Counted from the stretch's first letter, positions 1-9,006 are shown. The stretch is 64,000 nucleotides of DNA from Saccharopolyspora gloriosae (GCF_014203325.1 NZ_JACHIV010000001.1:2047501-2111500); one strand, 5' to 3'. A program made the numbers and translations. The notes: generated by a model from the letters alone, not told the origin.

Positions 1-50
1 ACCCGCCGGTGGTCGGCTTTTGGACGTGGGCTATTCGCTGCGCGAATACA

Positions 51-223
51 GGCACGGCCTTCGGCCGCAAGGCAGGCTGGCTTCGCCGCCCAAGGCACGG
101 CTACGCCGCGGGGCACGGCCTTCGGCCGCAAGGCACGGCTTCGCCGCTAGACACTGCTTCGCCGCTAGACACGGCTTCGCCGCTAGACACGGCTTCGCCG
201 CTAGACACGGCTTCGCCGCTGGG
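51..223. repeat. Short GC-rich tandem repeat array
   Basis: Five consecutive 18-bp units of the form CACGGCTTCGCCGCTAGA occupy 134-223; unit 2 has CACTGC and unit 5 ends in GGG. They are preceded from about 51 by looser relatives containing CGGCCTTCGGCCG. Each unit carries a short inverted repeat around TTC, so transcripts would form serial mini-hairpins. The array lies about 75 bp past the stop of the CoA ligase and could serve as its transcription end. Frames through it encode only low-complexity repeats, and no gene is supported in 1-296. Confidence 0.75.
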
Positions 224-296
224 CGGGGTGGCTTTGCTGTCCTGAGTGTGGGTTCGGCTTGAGGTGGCGGCTTTGTCGTCTTGGGGAGCTGGTCGG

Positions 297-1799
297 TCAG
301 TCGCCGTGGAGGTCTCGGACTTCTGCTTTGCGGATCTTGCCGGAGCCCGTGGTGGGGAGGTGGTCGGCGAAGCGGACCGAGCGGGGGACCTTGTAGCCCG
401 CGAGCCTGCCGCGCAGGTACTCCAGCAGGGCTGCGGGGTCGATGGTGGTGCCGGGGGCGGGTACTACGACGGCGCGGCCCACCTCGCCCCACTTGGCGTC
501 CGGGACCCCGATCACCGCGCAGGCCGCGACGCCGGGGAAGCCGTGGACGGCGTTCTCCACCTCGGCGGGGTGCACGTTCTCGCCGCCGGAGATGAACATG
601 TCCTTGAGGCGGTCGACGATGTAGACGTAGCCGTCCGCGTCGACCGTGGCCACGTCACCGGAGTGGAACCAGCCGTCGCGCAGCACCTCGGCCGTCTCGG
701 CGGGCAGGCCCCAGTAGCCGGGCATCACGTTCGGGCCGCTGACCAGGACCTCACCGTGCTCGCGCGGGTCGACGTCGCGGCCGGACTCGCCGACGACGCG
801 CACGTCGGTGAAGAACGACGGCACCCCGGCCGAGCCGATCTTGCCGGTGGCGTGCTCGCGGTCCAGCAGCAGCGCCCCGGGTGCGGTCTCGGTCATGCCG
901 TAGCCCTGCACGAAGCTCAGCCCGCGCTCCAGGTAGCGGCGGATCGTCGCGGTCGGCACCGGGGAACCGCCGCACAGCAAGGTGCGCACTCCCGACAGGT
1001 CCGTGTCGAGCCAGCGCTCGTGCGCGGCGAGCGCGTCGTACATCGCGGGCACGCCGAACATCAACGTCACCCGCTCGCGCTCGATCGCGGCCAGCGCCGC
1101 CGCCGGGTCGAAGGACGAGTGCAGGACCACCGTGCCGCCCTTGAGCAGCGTGGGCAGGCACACCATGCCCAGCGCGGCGGCGTGGAACAGCGGAGCGGCG
1201 ACCAGCGCGCACTCGTCGGCGGCCAGGTCGGTTTCGACCAGCACGTTCACGCAGTTCCAGGTGAGGTTCCCGTGCGTGAGCACCACGCCCTTGGCGCGGC
1301 CGGTGGAACCCGAGGTGTACATGATCAGGCACGGATCGTCGGTGCCCACCGGCAAGTCCACCCGTTCCGCCGGGGTGTCGGCGCCGAGTCCGATCTCGCC
1401 GTCGGCGGCCACCGCGACCGGGCGGGCGCGAGTGGTGAGCGCGGCGACCGTCGCGGCGTGCTCGGAGGTGTGGATCAGGAGGGTAGCGCCGGAATCGTCG
1501 AGCACGTGCTCGATCTCCGGTGCGGTCAGCCGGAAGTTCACCGGCACGAACACCGCCCCCGTCGAGCCGCACGCGAACAGGACTTCCAGGTACGCGGGAT
1601 GGTTCGGTCCCAAGTAGGCGACCCGGTCGCCGGGGCGCACCCCCGCCGCCCGCAGGCCGTGCGCGAGGCGCCGCACCCGGACGTCGAGCTCGGCGTAGGT
1701 GGTGGACCTGCCGTCGTGGCGCAGCGCGGTCCGGTGCGGCGTCATCCTCGCCCGCCGAACGGGCCAGGAGCCGAGACCCTGGTTTCGCAACGGGTTCAC
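297..1799 (-). CDS. fcs: Feruloyl/4-coumaroyl-CoA ligase-type acyl-CoA synthetase
   Basis: An ANL-superfamily acyl-CoA synthetase of 500 aa, activating a carboxylic acid with ATP and CoA. The adenylation P-loop YTSGSTGRAKG is at about residues 161-171, followed by YGMTE, the hinge region SGDVATVDADGY...VDRLKD, and the C-terminal lysine motif TGSGKIRK. The GTG start at 1799 gives the usual N-terminus (NQGLGSWPVRRARMTPHRTAL); ATG 1745 would cut into that conserved stretch. It lies 104 bp downstream of the hydroxycinnamoyl-CoA hydratase/lyase gene on the same strand, the classic fcs-ech pairing for ferulate and coumarate side-chain shortening. Substrate is inferred from that neighbour. The fatty-acid branch of the family remains possible. 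Confidence 0.85.
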   Translation of the reverse strand: MNPLRNQGLGSWPVRRARMTPHRTALRHDGRSTTYAELDVRVRRLAHGLRAAGVRPGDRVAYLGPNHPAYLEVLFACGSTGAVFVPVNFRLTAPEIEHVLDDSGATLLIHTSEHAATVAALTTRARPVAVAADGEIGLGADTPAERVDLPVGTDDPCLIMYTSGSTGRAKGVVLTHGNLTWNCVNVLVETDLAADECALVAAPLFHAAALGMVCLPTLLKGGTVVLHSSFDPAAALAAIERERVTLMFGVPAMYDALAAHERWLDTDLSGVRTLLCGGSPVPTATIRRYLERGLSFVQGYGMTETAPGALLLDREHATGKIGSAGVPSFFTDVRVVGESGRDVDPREHGEVLVSGPNVMPGYWGLPAETAEVLRDGWFHSGDVATVDADGYVYIVDRLKDMFISGGENVHPAEVENAVHGFPGVAACAVIGVPDAKWGEVGRAVVVPAPGTTIDPAALLEYLRGRLAGYKVPRSVRFADHLPTTGSGKIRKAEVRDLHGD

Positions 1800-1903
1800 C
1801 TTTCGCCGGGCGTCCGCCGGACGCGGACCGCGGTCTCCTGGGACGATCTCGCGCCGGGCCTCGGCGGGCGAGACCCGGCGCGGTGAATTTCCGCCGAGCG
1901 GCG

Positions 1904-2770
1904 CTACTTCTCCGGGTCGAAGGTGCTCAGGCCCGGCCGGTAGGTCTTGTCGTCCAGGAACTGGCTGAGGCCCTTCGCGCGGGCTCCGGCCTGGTCGGCG
2001 AACTGCGACTGGTCGAGCTTCGCGTACAGGTAGTCCTCGGACTGGTCCCACGGCATGTCCGCGGCCACCTTGTAGCCGACCTTCGCGGCGTGCAGCACCA
2101 CCTGGTTCATCGAGGCGAGCTTCGACGCGAGCTCGCGGGTGCGTTCCCGCAAGCGTTCGGCGGGCACCGCCTCGTTCACCAGCCGCATGCGCGCGGCCTC
2201 GGTTCCGTCGAAGGTCTCGCCGGTCATGATGTGGTACAGCGCGTCGCGCTGGCTGACGGTCGCGGCGAGCGCGCGGCTGACGACGCCGCCGGGCGGAATT
2301 CCCCAGTTCACCTCGGAAAGCCCGAACTGCGCGCGTTCGTCGGCGATGGCCAGGTCGCACGCGACGAGCGGGGTGAAGGCCCCGCCGAAGCACCAGCCGT
2401 TGACCATCGCGATCGTCGGCTTGATCCAGTGCGCGAGCCGCTTCCACTGCCACTCGGCGCTGGCGCGGCGAACCCTGGTCTGCACGGCGGCGCTGCCGGT
2501 CGCGTCGACCTCGCGGAAGTACTCCTTGAGGTCCATGCCCGCGGAGAACGATTCGCCCGCCCCGGTCAGCACGAGCACGCGGCACCGGTCGTCGCCTTCG
2601 AGGTGGTCGAGCACGCGGACCATCTCGTCGTTGAGCGCCGGGTTCATCGCGTTGCGCTTGTCCGGCCGGTTCAACGTCACCCAGGCGATGCCGTCCTCGA
2701 ACTCCACCTGCACCGTGTCGCCCCAGGGCTCGGGGGCCCCTCGCCGTTCGTCGTTCACCGCAGCACTCAT
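1904..2770 (-). CDS. ech: p-Hydroxycinnamoyl-CoA hydratase/lyase
   Basis: Crotonase-fold enzyme of 288 aa that hydrates feruloyl-, caffeoyl- or coumaroyl-CoA and cleaves the product to the aromatic aldehyde and acetyl-CoA. It closely matches the Pseudomonas HCHL sequence as I recall it: oxyanion segment AGMDLKEYF (77-85, Tyr84), MVNGWCFGG, FGLSEVNWGIPPG with catalytic Glu153, and DYLYAKLDQS with Tyr249, the equivalents of Tyr75, Glu143 and Tyr239. These residues separate it from ordinary enoyl-CoA hydratases. Start ATG 2770 has GAGGTGG 5 nt upstream; ATG 2791 has no such site. A perfect palindrome lies 18 bp upstream, suggesting operator control. No vanillin dehydrogenase is adjacent. Confidence 0.92.
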   Translation of the reverse strand: MSAAVNDERRGAPEPWGDTVQVEFEDGIAWVTLNRPDKRNAMNPALNDEMVRVLDHLEGDDRCRVLVLTGAGESFSAGMDLKEYFREVDATGSAAVQTRVRRASAEWQWKRLAHWIKPTIAMVNGWCFGGAFTPLVACDLAIADERAQFGLSEVNWGIPPGGVVSRALAATVSQRDALYHIMTGETFDGTEAARMRLVNEAVPAERLRERTRELASKLASMNQVVLHAAKVGYKVAADMPWDQSEDYLYAKLDQSQFADQAGARAKGLSQFLDDKTYRPGLSTFDPEK

Positions 2771-3212
2771 CGGCCACCTCGCTGTGTTCATCAGGTTTCC
2801 TGATGGATTTTTTACAGCGCGACCGGCCTTCGGTCAAGGTCGGCGGGCGGGTGGTGATCCCGCCTCGGCGCCTCGTCGTGACGCGGCCGGGATCGCGGGA
2901 TTCGATCGGGCGGTGATCAGGGTCACGATCGAAAATCGGCGAAGTGGCGCGGAGGTGTTCCGGCTTCACTTCGTGCGGAAATTGCTTTCCGGGAAGATGT
3001 CCGGATTCGGTCCACTGTGGACGAAATGCCCGCTTGGCGCCCCGGAGTCTTGATCATGGGTGGGGCGGCGGTTGTAATCCGTGCTGAACTCGGGCCGCCG
3101 CACCGGCCCGGCGAGCCCGATCAGAGGGCCCGCCGCGCGGTGGTGCGGACGGAACGCCCTGCTCGGACCGTCCGCAGCGATCCGGATCAGCGACCGTTGC
3201 GGAGGAATGCAG
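2771..3212. other. Divergent intergenic region (ech / flavin monooxygenase)
   Basis: This 442-bp stretch separates the divergent ech-fcs operon from the TfdB-like monooxygenase. Apart from the palindrome at 2789-2805 and the GGAGG ribosome-binding site at 3201-3205, I see no gene or repeat. It presumably holds both promoters. Confidence 0.6.
2789..2805. promoter_or_regulatory. Palindromic operator candidate upstream of ech
   Basis: CATCAGGTTTCCTGATG is a perfect 7-3-7 inverted repeat, 18 bp upstream of the ech start codon and inside the 442-bp divergent gap facing the flavin monooxygenase. Its position suits repressor blockage of the ech-fcs promoter. Hydroxycinnamate genes are commonly controlled by MarR-type repressors, but no regulator gene is adjacent here, so the binding protein is unknown. 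Confidence 0.5.
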
Positions 3213-4994
3213 ATGACGGTGTCCGAACCCCCATCCGGACCCCCGGTGGAGACCGATGTCCTGATCATCGGATCCGGTCCGGCCGGAGCCTCGGCCGCCC
3301 TGTTCCTGTCCACGCTCGGCGTGGACAACGTCATGGTGACCAAGTACCGCTGGACCGCGAACACACCCCGCGCGCACATCACCAACCAGCGCACCATGGA
3401 GATCTTCCGCGATGTCGGCATCGAGCAGCAGGTCCTCGCCGAGGCGACCCCGCACGAGCTGATGGGCGACACCGTGTTCTGCACCGCCATCGCCGGTGAG
3501 GAACTCGGCCGGATCCGCACCTGGGGGACCCACCCGGCGCGGCACGCCGACTACGAGCTCGCCTCGCCGTCGTGGAACTGCGACATCCCGCAGACCTACC
3601 TCGAACCCATCCTGGTCAAGAACGCCACCCAGCGCGGCACCCAGACCCGGTTCGCCACCGAATACCTGTCCCTGGAGCAGGACGCCGACGGCGTCACCGC
3701 TCGCGTGCGGGACCGGTTCACCGGGCACGAGTACGACATCCGCGCCCGGTACCTGATCGGTGCTGACGGGGCGAGGTCGCGGGTCGCGGAGGACGTCGCG
3801 CTGCCGATGCGGGGTGAGCTCGACACCGCCGGGTCGATGAACATCACCTTCAGCGCGGACCTCGCCGAGCACGTCGCGCACCGGCCCTCGGTGCTCTACT
3901 GGGTGGTGCAGCCCGGAGCGAACGTCGGCGGCATCGGCACCGCCGCGGTGCGCATGGTCCGGCCCTGGCACGAGTGGATGATCGTGTGCGGCTACGACGT
4001 GCGCGGCGAGCCGCCGGTGCTCGACGACGACGGGGCCACGGCGATCGTGCGGCGGCTGCTCGGACTGCCGGAACTCGACGTGAAGATCACCGGAACCTCG
4101 TTGTGGGGCAACAACGAGCAGTACGCCACGCGGTTGCAGTCCGGGCGGGTGTTCTGCGCCGGGGACGCGGTGCACAAGCACCCGCCGAGCAACGGCCTCG
4201 GCTCCAACACCTCCATCCAGGACTCCTACAACCTGGCGTGGAAGCTCGCCGCCGTCCTGCGCGGGCAGGCGTCGGAAGAGCTGCTGGCGACCTACACGGC
4301 GGAACGCGCGCCGGTGGCCGAGCAGATCGTGTTGCGCGCCAACCGATCCGGGCGCGAGTTCGGCCGGTTCTTCGAAGCGCTCGGCATCGCGGAACCGGGT
4401 TCGGACGCCGAGATGGTCGAGAACATGGAGCAGCGCAAAGCGGCCACCCCGGACGGCGTCGCCAAGCGCGACGCGCTGCGGTCGGCGATGGAGCTCAAGG
4501 ACTACGAGTTCAACGCCCACGGCGTGGAACTGGGCCAGTTCTACGAGTCCGCCGCGATCGTCGCCGACGGCTGCGCTCGACCCGAACCGGAACGCGACCC
4601 GGAGCTGTACTACCAGCCCTCCACGATTCCCGGCTCGCGGTTGCCGCACGCGTGGGTCGGGGACAGCACCCGGAAGCTCTCCACCCACGACCTCGCGCCC
4701 GCCACCGGGTTCACGCTGCTCACCGGCATCACCGGACAGGTCTGGAAGGACGCCGCGGACAAGGTCGCCCACGAGCTCGGCGTGGAGCTGAACACCGTGG
4801 TGATCGGCCCCGGCCGTGAAATCACCGACCTGTACTTCGACTGGTCCCGGCTGCGGGAGGTCGAGGAGGACGGCGTGCTGCTTGTCCGGCCGGACAAGCA
4901 CATCGGCTGGCGCTCCCGGCGATTGCCCGCGGACCCGACCTCGGCCCTGCACGAGGCGATGAGTTCGATCCTCGGATCGAGCGCCCGCGCGTAG
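3213..4994 (+). CDS. FAD-dependent aromatic-ring monooxygenase (TfdB/phenol hydroxylase family)
   Basis: A class A flavoprotein hydroxylase of 593 aa, expected to use NAD(P)H and O2 to hydroxylate a phenolic ring. The N-terminal Rossmann motif is GSGPAGASAA (about residues 16-25), the DG motif is LIGADGARSRV, and the second FAD site is VFCAGDAVHKHPPSNGLGSN. A long C-terminal thioredoxin-like domain is typical of the 2,4-dichlorophenol 6-monooxygenase/phenol 2-monooxygenase group. ATG 3213 is preferred over ATG 3207 because GGAGG at 3201-3205 then has a 7-nt spacing. Facing the hydroxycinnamate genes, it may hydroxylate a phenol from the same pathway; the substrate is not readable from sequence. 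Its TAG stop runs directly into a family A repeat. Confidence 0.88.
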   Translation: MTVSEPPSGPPVETDVLIIGSGPAGASAALFLSTLGVDNVMVTKYRWTANTPRAHITNQRTMEIFRDVGIEQQVLAEATPHELMGDTVFCTAIAGEELGRIRTWGTHPARHADYELASPSWNCDIPQTYLEPILVKNATQRGTQTRFATEYLSLEQDADGVTARVRDRFTGHEYDIRARYLIGADGARSRVAEDVALPMRGELDTAGSMNITFSADLAEHVAHRPSVLYWVVQPGANVGGIGTAAVRMVRPWHEWMIVCGYDVRGEPPVLDDDGATAIVRRLLGLPELDVKITGTSLWGNNEQYATRLQSGRVFCAGDAVHKHPPSNGLGSNTSIQDSYNLAWKLAAVLRGQASEELLATYTAERAPVAEQIVLRANRSGREFGRFFEALGIAEPGSDAEMVENMEQRKAATPDGVAKRDALRSAMELKDYEFNAHGVELGQFYESAAIVADGCARPEPERDPELYYQPSTIPGSRLPHAWVGDSTRKLSTHDLAPATGFTLLTGITGQVWKDAADKVAHELGVELNTVVIGPGREITDLYFDWSRLREVEEDGVLLVRPDKHIGWRSRRLPADPTSALHEAMSSILGSSARA

Positions 4995-5221
4995 GGGTCC
5001 GTTCAGAATGATCTTTCGGTCCTTGTCTTGTCAGCGGCGGAGCCGCTGAGCAGTGACCGGCTTGAGCAGGCCGACCACCGGCGGGTTCTCAGCGGCTTCC
5101 TCGTGAGGACAGCGATTTCGCCGGGTATGGAAATCGCAGCGCCATACCGAGAAAACGGGCAGCGAGGAAGCCGCTGAGGCCGCTGAGCGACCCGCTACGC
5201 AGGTCATCCTGAAAGGACTCC
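4994..5221 (+). repeat. Family A dispersed element, copy A1 (long form)
   Basis: A 228-bp non-coding element filling the convergent gap between the monooxygenase and the membrane-protein gene. Ends are imperfect 20-bp terminal inverted repeats: GGGGTCCGTTCAGAATGATC at 4994-5013 and, reversed, GGAGTCCTTTCAGGATGACC at 5202-5221. Inside are a hairpin CAGCGGC-gga-GCCGCTG (5032-5048) and a 14-bp stem CAGCGGCTTCCTCG (5090-5103) pairing with 5163-5176. Related copies lie at 34137, 46550 and 63303. The terminal repeats suggest a MITE-like origin. Confidence 0.75.
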
Positions 5222-5233
5222 TTAGCGGACGAG

Positions 5234-5767
5234 CTACTCGTGCATGGACTTCGCGAGTTCGTTGGCGATGCGGAGGTCGAGTCCGAGCCGTTCGCGCAGC
5301 AGGCGGACGACCTCGATCTCCGCCTTGTGCTCGACCAGCGGGCGCAGCCGGGCGTCCAGTTCCGGGTCGCGCTCGCGGATCTCCCGCACGACCTCGGCGT
5401 ACCCGGTGGGGTGGTCGTCGTGCTCGACGAGCCGGTCGGTGAGCAACTTGGCCTGCAAGAGCGACACCGCGGGAATCGCCTCGCGCAGCACCGAGACCGC
5501 GCGGGCCTGGTCACCGGAGCGCATCAGCTCGCGCACCGCCTGCCGGATGTCCCACGGGACCGGGATCGCCCACAGCAGCTCGCGCTGGCGCTGCGCGCTG
5601 AAACCCTGCCGGAACCGCAGCCACTTGCTCAGCGCCACCAGCACCAGGGCGATCGCCAGCAGCACCAGCACGAGCACGAACACGACGCGCATCGGATCGG
5701 TCGGCGCGGCCTGCGGCGCGGCGATCGGCGCACCGAGCAGGAGGAAGATCGGCATGATCGCGATCAT
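5234..5767 (-). CDS. Single-pass membrane protein of unknown function
   Basis: A 177-aa protein with a short hydrophobic N-terminus (IFLLLGAPIAA) and a strong transmembrane segment at about residues 26-46 (MRVVFVLVLVLLAIALVLVAL). A charged, helical cytoplasmic region follows, rich in RE, LL and ER pairs and ending ANELAKSMHE. I do not recognise a named domain. No clear ribosome-binding site precedes ATG 5767, and ATG 5755 is an alternative. It stands alone between a family A repeat and the alcohol dehydrogenase on the same strand. Confidence 0.7.
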   Translation of the reverse strand: MIAIMPIFLLLGAPIAAPQAAPTDPMRVVFVLVLVLLAIALVLVALSKWLRFRQGFSAQRQRELLWAIPVPWDIRQAVRELMRSGDQARAVSVLREAIPAVSLLQAKLLTDRLVEHDDHPTGYAEVVREIRERDPELDARLRPLVEHKAEIEVVRLLRERLGLDLRIANELAKSMHE

Positions 5768-5887
5768 GCCCGAGCGCGTTCCGCCGCGGGAGCACGGGTA
5801 CCCCGGCGCTGCGCCGGTCGCCGTCCGCGCCGCGTCCGGACGGGGGAGCGCGGTGCGCCCTCGCGCGCCCGGACGCGGCTCAGCGGA

Positions 5888-7015
5888 TCACCAGTCGGCG
5901 TCGGTGTAGCGGACGATGCCGCGCAGGTTCTTGCCCTCCCGCATGTCCTGGTAGCCCTTGTTGATCTCGTCCAGCGAGTAGGTCCGGGTCACCAGCTCGT
6001 CGAGCTTCAACCGCCCCTGCCGGTAGAGCTCCAGCAGTCGCGGCACCTGGGTGCGCGGGCTCGCGCCGCCGAAGATCGCGCCCTGGATGCGCTTCTGCAG
6101 CAGCGTGAGCTCGAACATGCCGATCTTCGCGTCGGTGGCGGTCATGTCGGCGAGCGCGGTCACCACGACCTGCCCGCCCTTGCCGGTGATCGCCAGCGCC
6201 TCGCCGAGCTGATTGCCCTGGAGCTCGCCGACGGTGAGGATCGTGGTGTGCGCGAGGCGGCCCCAGGTGACGTCGTGCAGCGGCTCCAGCGCCTCCTCCA
6301 TGGACGCGAAGGTGTGGGTGGCGCCGAACTCGACGGCCTTCTCCCGCTTGAACTCCACCGGGTCGATCGCGGCGACGAAGCGGGCGCCCGCGGCAGCGGC
6401 GCCCTGCACCGCGTTGATGCCGATGCCGCCGGCGCCGACGACGACCACGGTGTCGCCGGGACGCGTCGCGCCGACCTCCGTCGCCGAACCCCATCCCGTC
6501 GACACACCGCATCCCAGCAGGGCGGCGGTCTCCAGCGGGATGTCGTCCTCGATCTTGATGACGCTGGACTGGTTGACCGTCACGTACGGCGCGAAGGTGC
6601 CCAGCAGGCACATCGGGGCCACCGGCTTTCCGCGGTGGGTCACCCGGTGGGTGCCGTCGGAGATGGCTTGACCGGTGAGCAGCCCGGCGCCCTGGTCGCA
6701 GAGGTTCTGCATCCCGGCCGAACAGGGCCGGCAGACCCCGCACGCGGGGATGAAGCCGAGGACCGCGTGATCTCCTTCCTGCACCCCGGTGACGCCGGGG
6801 CCGACCTTCGTGACCACGCCGGCGCCCTCGTGTCCGCCGAGCACCGGGTACACCGGGACCGGCATCGCGTTGGTGCGCAGGTGCTCGTCCGAGTGGCACA
6901 GGCCCGTCGCCGCCAGTCGGAGCTGCACCTCGCCCGCGACGGGATCGCCGATCTCGATCTCGTCGACGGCCCAATCCTGACCAGGTTCGTGAAGGAGTGC
7001 GGCCTTGGTTCGCAC
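5888..7015 (-). CDS. NDMA-dependent (mycofactocin-type) zinc alcohol dehydrogenase
   Basis: A medium-chain zinc dehydrogenase of 375 aa. It carries the GHEGAGVV zinc-site motif, the structural-zinc cysteines in CGVCRPC...C, and the cofactor fold VVVGAGGIGINAVQGA. Length and C-terminal GYQDMREGKNLRGIVRY match the group whose NADH stays bound and is re-oxidised by N,N-dimethyl-4-nitrosoaniline in vitro and by mycofactocin in vivo. GTG 7015 is chosen because GGGAGG lies 8 nt upstream and translation begins with the usual RTKAALL. A paralogue is at 35043-36161 beside the mycofactocin genes. Alcohol substrate unknown. Confidence 0.88.
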   Translation of the reverse strand: MRTKAALLHEPGQDWAVDEIEIGDPVAGEVQLRLAATGLCHSDEHLRTNAMPVPVYPVLGGHEGAGVVTKVGPGVTGVQEGDHAVLGFIPACGVCRPCSAGMQNLCDQGAGLLTGQAISDGTHRVTHRGKPVAPMCLLGTFAPYVTVNQSSVIKIEDDIPLETAALLGCGVSTGWGSATEVGATRPGDTVVVVGAGGIGINAVQGAAAAGARFVAAIDPVEFKREKAVEFGATHTFASMEEALEPLHDVTWGRLAHTTILTVGELQGNQLGEALAITGKGGQVVVTALADMTATDAKIGMFELTLLQKRIQGAIFGGASPRTQVPRLLELYRQGRLKLDELVTRTYSLDEINKGYQDMREGKNLRGIVRYTDADW

Positions 7016-7457
7016 GATTCTGTCCTCCCGCGAGGAGTGGGCGGACAGCGTGGTCCGCCGGGAAGCGATGGCGTCGTCGGCATCGGGCGGGGAGCGGAAG
7101 CGATCCCGCGTCCCGGCCACGGGGAAGTAAGTGACCTGAGTCTCATGCAGACCGTGTCATGTGTCGCGGCAAGCGGTCAAGCGGTCAGCGTTGACTCCGT
7201 TGGGTGCAGGAGCGAGCCTCGACGGGGTGCGCATTCCGCCCGTTCGGCGCATTGCCCGGGGGCGCTCGGTCGTGCTGGCTGCAGTGAACGGGGCCGTCGG
7301 TGCTGGTGCGAACGGCGGCGAACGCCGTCGCTCTCCGCGAGCGCCCGCGCCCGGAGAGTTCCGGCGCGGAGCGCCCGCCGGGCCCGCGGCCACTTACCGC
7401 GCCCCATCGTGATCGCGCGCACCGCTGAATCGGCGTGACCTGCGGTAGCTTGCGAAT
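7016..7457. other. Divergent intergenic region (dehydrogenase / carbonic anhydrase)
   Basis: A 442-bp gap between divergent genes. Open frames in it have no recognisable product and look like GC-rich shadows. A direct repeat AAGCGGTCAAGCGGTCA occurs near 7170-7190. Promoters for both flanking genes should lie here. No terminator or repeat-family copy was seen. Confidence 0.5.
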
Positions 7458-8099
7458 ATGCCATTCTCCGATCCGGCCAATCCCGCCGAAGCCCTCCAGC
7501 TCCTGATCCAGGGCAACAGCCGCTTCGTGGACGGCACCCGGCTGCACCCGAACCAGGACGCCGACCACCGGACCGCGCTGGCGCCGGGGCAGACGCCGTT
7601 CGCGGTGCTGTTCGGCTGCTCCGACTCCCGGCTCGCCGCCGAGATCATCTTCGACCGCGGGCTGGGCGACCTGTTCGTGGTGCGCACCGCAGGGCACGTC
7701 GCCGGGTCCGAAGTGCTCGGCAGCATCGAGTACGGCGTCGGCGTGCTCGGCACCCCGCTCGTCGTGGTGCTCGGGCACGACTCCTGCGGGGCCGTCACCG
7801 CCGCCTCCAACGCCTACGACGACGGCAACTCGCCCACCGGCTACGTCCGCGACGTGGTCGAACGGGTGTACCCGAGCGTGCTCAGCGCCCGCGCCGCCGG
7901 TCGCACCTCGATCGACGAGATGGTCGACGAGCACATCCGCAAGACGACCGACTTCCTGGTGGAGCGCTCCGGCGTGCTGGCCGAGAAGATCTCCACGGGC
8001 GAGTGCGCGGTGGCGGGCCTGTCCTACCGCCTACACGAGGGCACCGTCCGGCTCGTGTCCGGCCACGGCGCTCTCGGCGAGCACCTGGTGACGAGCTGA
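7458..8099 (+). CDS. Beta-class carbonic anhydrase
   Basis: A cytoplasmic zinc enzyme of 213 aa interconverting CO2 and bicarbonate. The zinc and active-site set is intact: CSDSR gives Cys54, the Asp56-Arg58 dyad, then His107 and Cys110 in the GHDSCGAV motif. RTAGHV and EYGVGVLGTPLVVVLGH are typical of beta-type enzymes. Length is usual for the family. It is a lone gene on this strand followed after 138 bp by a hydrolase gene; no operon partner points to a special role. Confidence 0.93.
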   Translation: MPFSDPANPAEALQLLIQGNSRFVDGTRLHPNQDADHRTALAPGQTPFAVLFGCSDSRLAAEIIFDRGLGDLFVVRTAGHVAGSEVLGSIEYGVGVLGTPLVVVLGHDSCGAVTAASNAYDDGNSPTGYVRDVVERVYPSVLSARAAGRTSIDEMVDEHIRKTTDFLVERSGVLAEKISTGECAVAGLSYRLHEGTVRLVSGHGALGEHLVTS

Positions 8100-8237
8100 T
8101 CGACGCCCCTCCAGCCGGTGGTGCGCGGCGGGCCGAACTGCGGAGCTCCGGAGCTCGCCCCGCCGTGCCACCGCGCAGGTGACCTCGCTGTTCCCGCTGC
8201 TCGTCGATGCGGCATGATCGACGTGGGAGGGGATCCG

Positions 8238-8999
8238 ATGAGCGAGAGCCGCGTCGTCCAGGCGGCCGAAGGTACGTACCTGGTCCACGGGAGCAGCACC
8301 AACTGGGTCATCCTCGTCGAAGACGATTCGGTGACGCTGATCGACGGCGGTTACCCCGACGACGCGGACGCCGTGGAGGCCTCGGTGCGCGAGGTCGGGT
8401 ACCGGATGCGCGACGTGGAAGCCGTCCTGGTCACGCATGCGCACGTGGACCACATCGGGTCGCTGCCGCACCTGACGCGCAAGTACGGCATCCCCGTCCA
8501 CCTGGACCGGGTCGAGGTGGCGCACGCGAAGCGCGAATACCTCCAGCAGTGCACCCCGAAGCAGATCGTCGCCAACGCGTGGCGTCCCGGAGTGCTGCCG
8601 TGGGCGGCGCACGTGCTGCGGGCCGGGGCGTTGAAGCCGTGCGCGATCCCGTCCGCCGAGCCCTTCCCCCGCGAAGGCGCGCTGGACCTGCCGGGCAGGC
8701 CGGTGCCGGTGCCCACCCACGGTCACACCTCCGGGCACAGCAGCTACCACCTGCCGGAGCGCGGGGTGCTGATCAGCGGCGACACGGTGATCACCGGGCA
8801 TCCCACGTCGCGGGCCAAGGGGCCGCAGATGCTGCTGCCGATGTTCCACCACGACGGTGCTCGCGCCCTGCAGTCGCTGGACTCGCTGGAGGGCCTGCGC
8901 GCGGACGTGCTGCTGCCGGGCCACGGTCCGCTGCGCACCGGCTCGCTGAGCAAGGCACTGGGCGAGGCGAGGGAGAACGCCGCGCGCCACTTGCGGTGA
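8238..8999 (+). CDS. Metallo-beta-lactamase-fold hydrolase
   Basis: A 253-aa MBL-superfamily protein with the binuclear metal site THAHVDHIG (HxHxDH), a further histidine in PTHGHTSGHSSYH, the bridging Asp in LISGDTVITGH, and the final His in LLPGHGPL. The overall pattern resembles glyoxalase II-like and quorum-lactonase-like enzymes, but the substrate cannot be assigned. ATG 8238 has GGGAGGGG 4-11 nt upstream; ATG 8214 adds an unconserved extension. It ends 7 bp before the convergent GTPase gene. Confidence 0.85.
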   Translation: MSESRVVQAAEGTYLVHGSSTNWVILVEDDSVTLIDGGYPDDADAVEASVREVGYRMRDVEAVLVTHAHVDHIGSLPHLTRKYGIPVHLDRVEVAHAKREYLQQCTPKQIVANAWRPGVLPWAAHVLRAGALKPCAIPSAEPFPREGALDLPGRPVPVPTHGHTSGHSSYHLPERGVLISGDTVITGHPTSRAKGPQMLLPMFHHDGARALQSLDSLEGLRADVLLPGHGPLRTGSLSKALGEARENAARHLR

Positions 9000-9006
9000 G
9001 GCCGCC

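Noticed and set aside
246-1886. Long plus-strand open frame opposite the CoA ligase gene
   Set aside because: Low-complexity His/Arg/Gly text typical of the antisense of a GC-rich gene; the minus strand carries clear ANL motifs.
3054-4952. Long minus-strand frame opposite the flavin monooxygenase
   Set aside because: Shadow of the TfdB-like gene; no domain motifs, whereas the plus strand has FAD-binding motifs in order.
7157-7412. Short frames between the dehydrogenase and carbonic anhydrase
   Set aside because: No ribosome-binding site and no recognisable product; composition matches GC-rich background.
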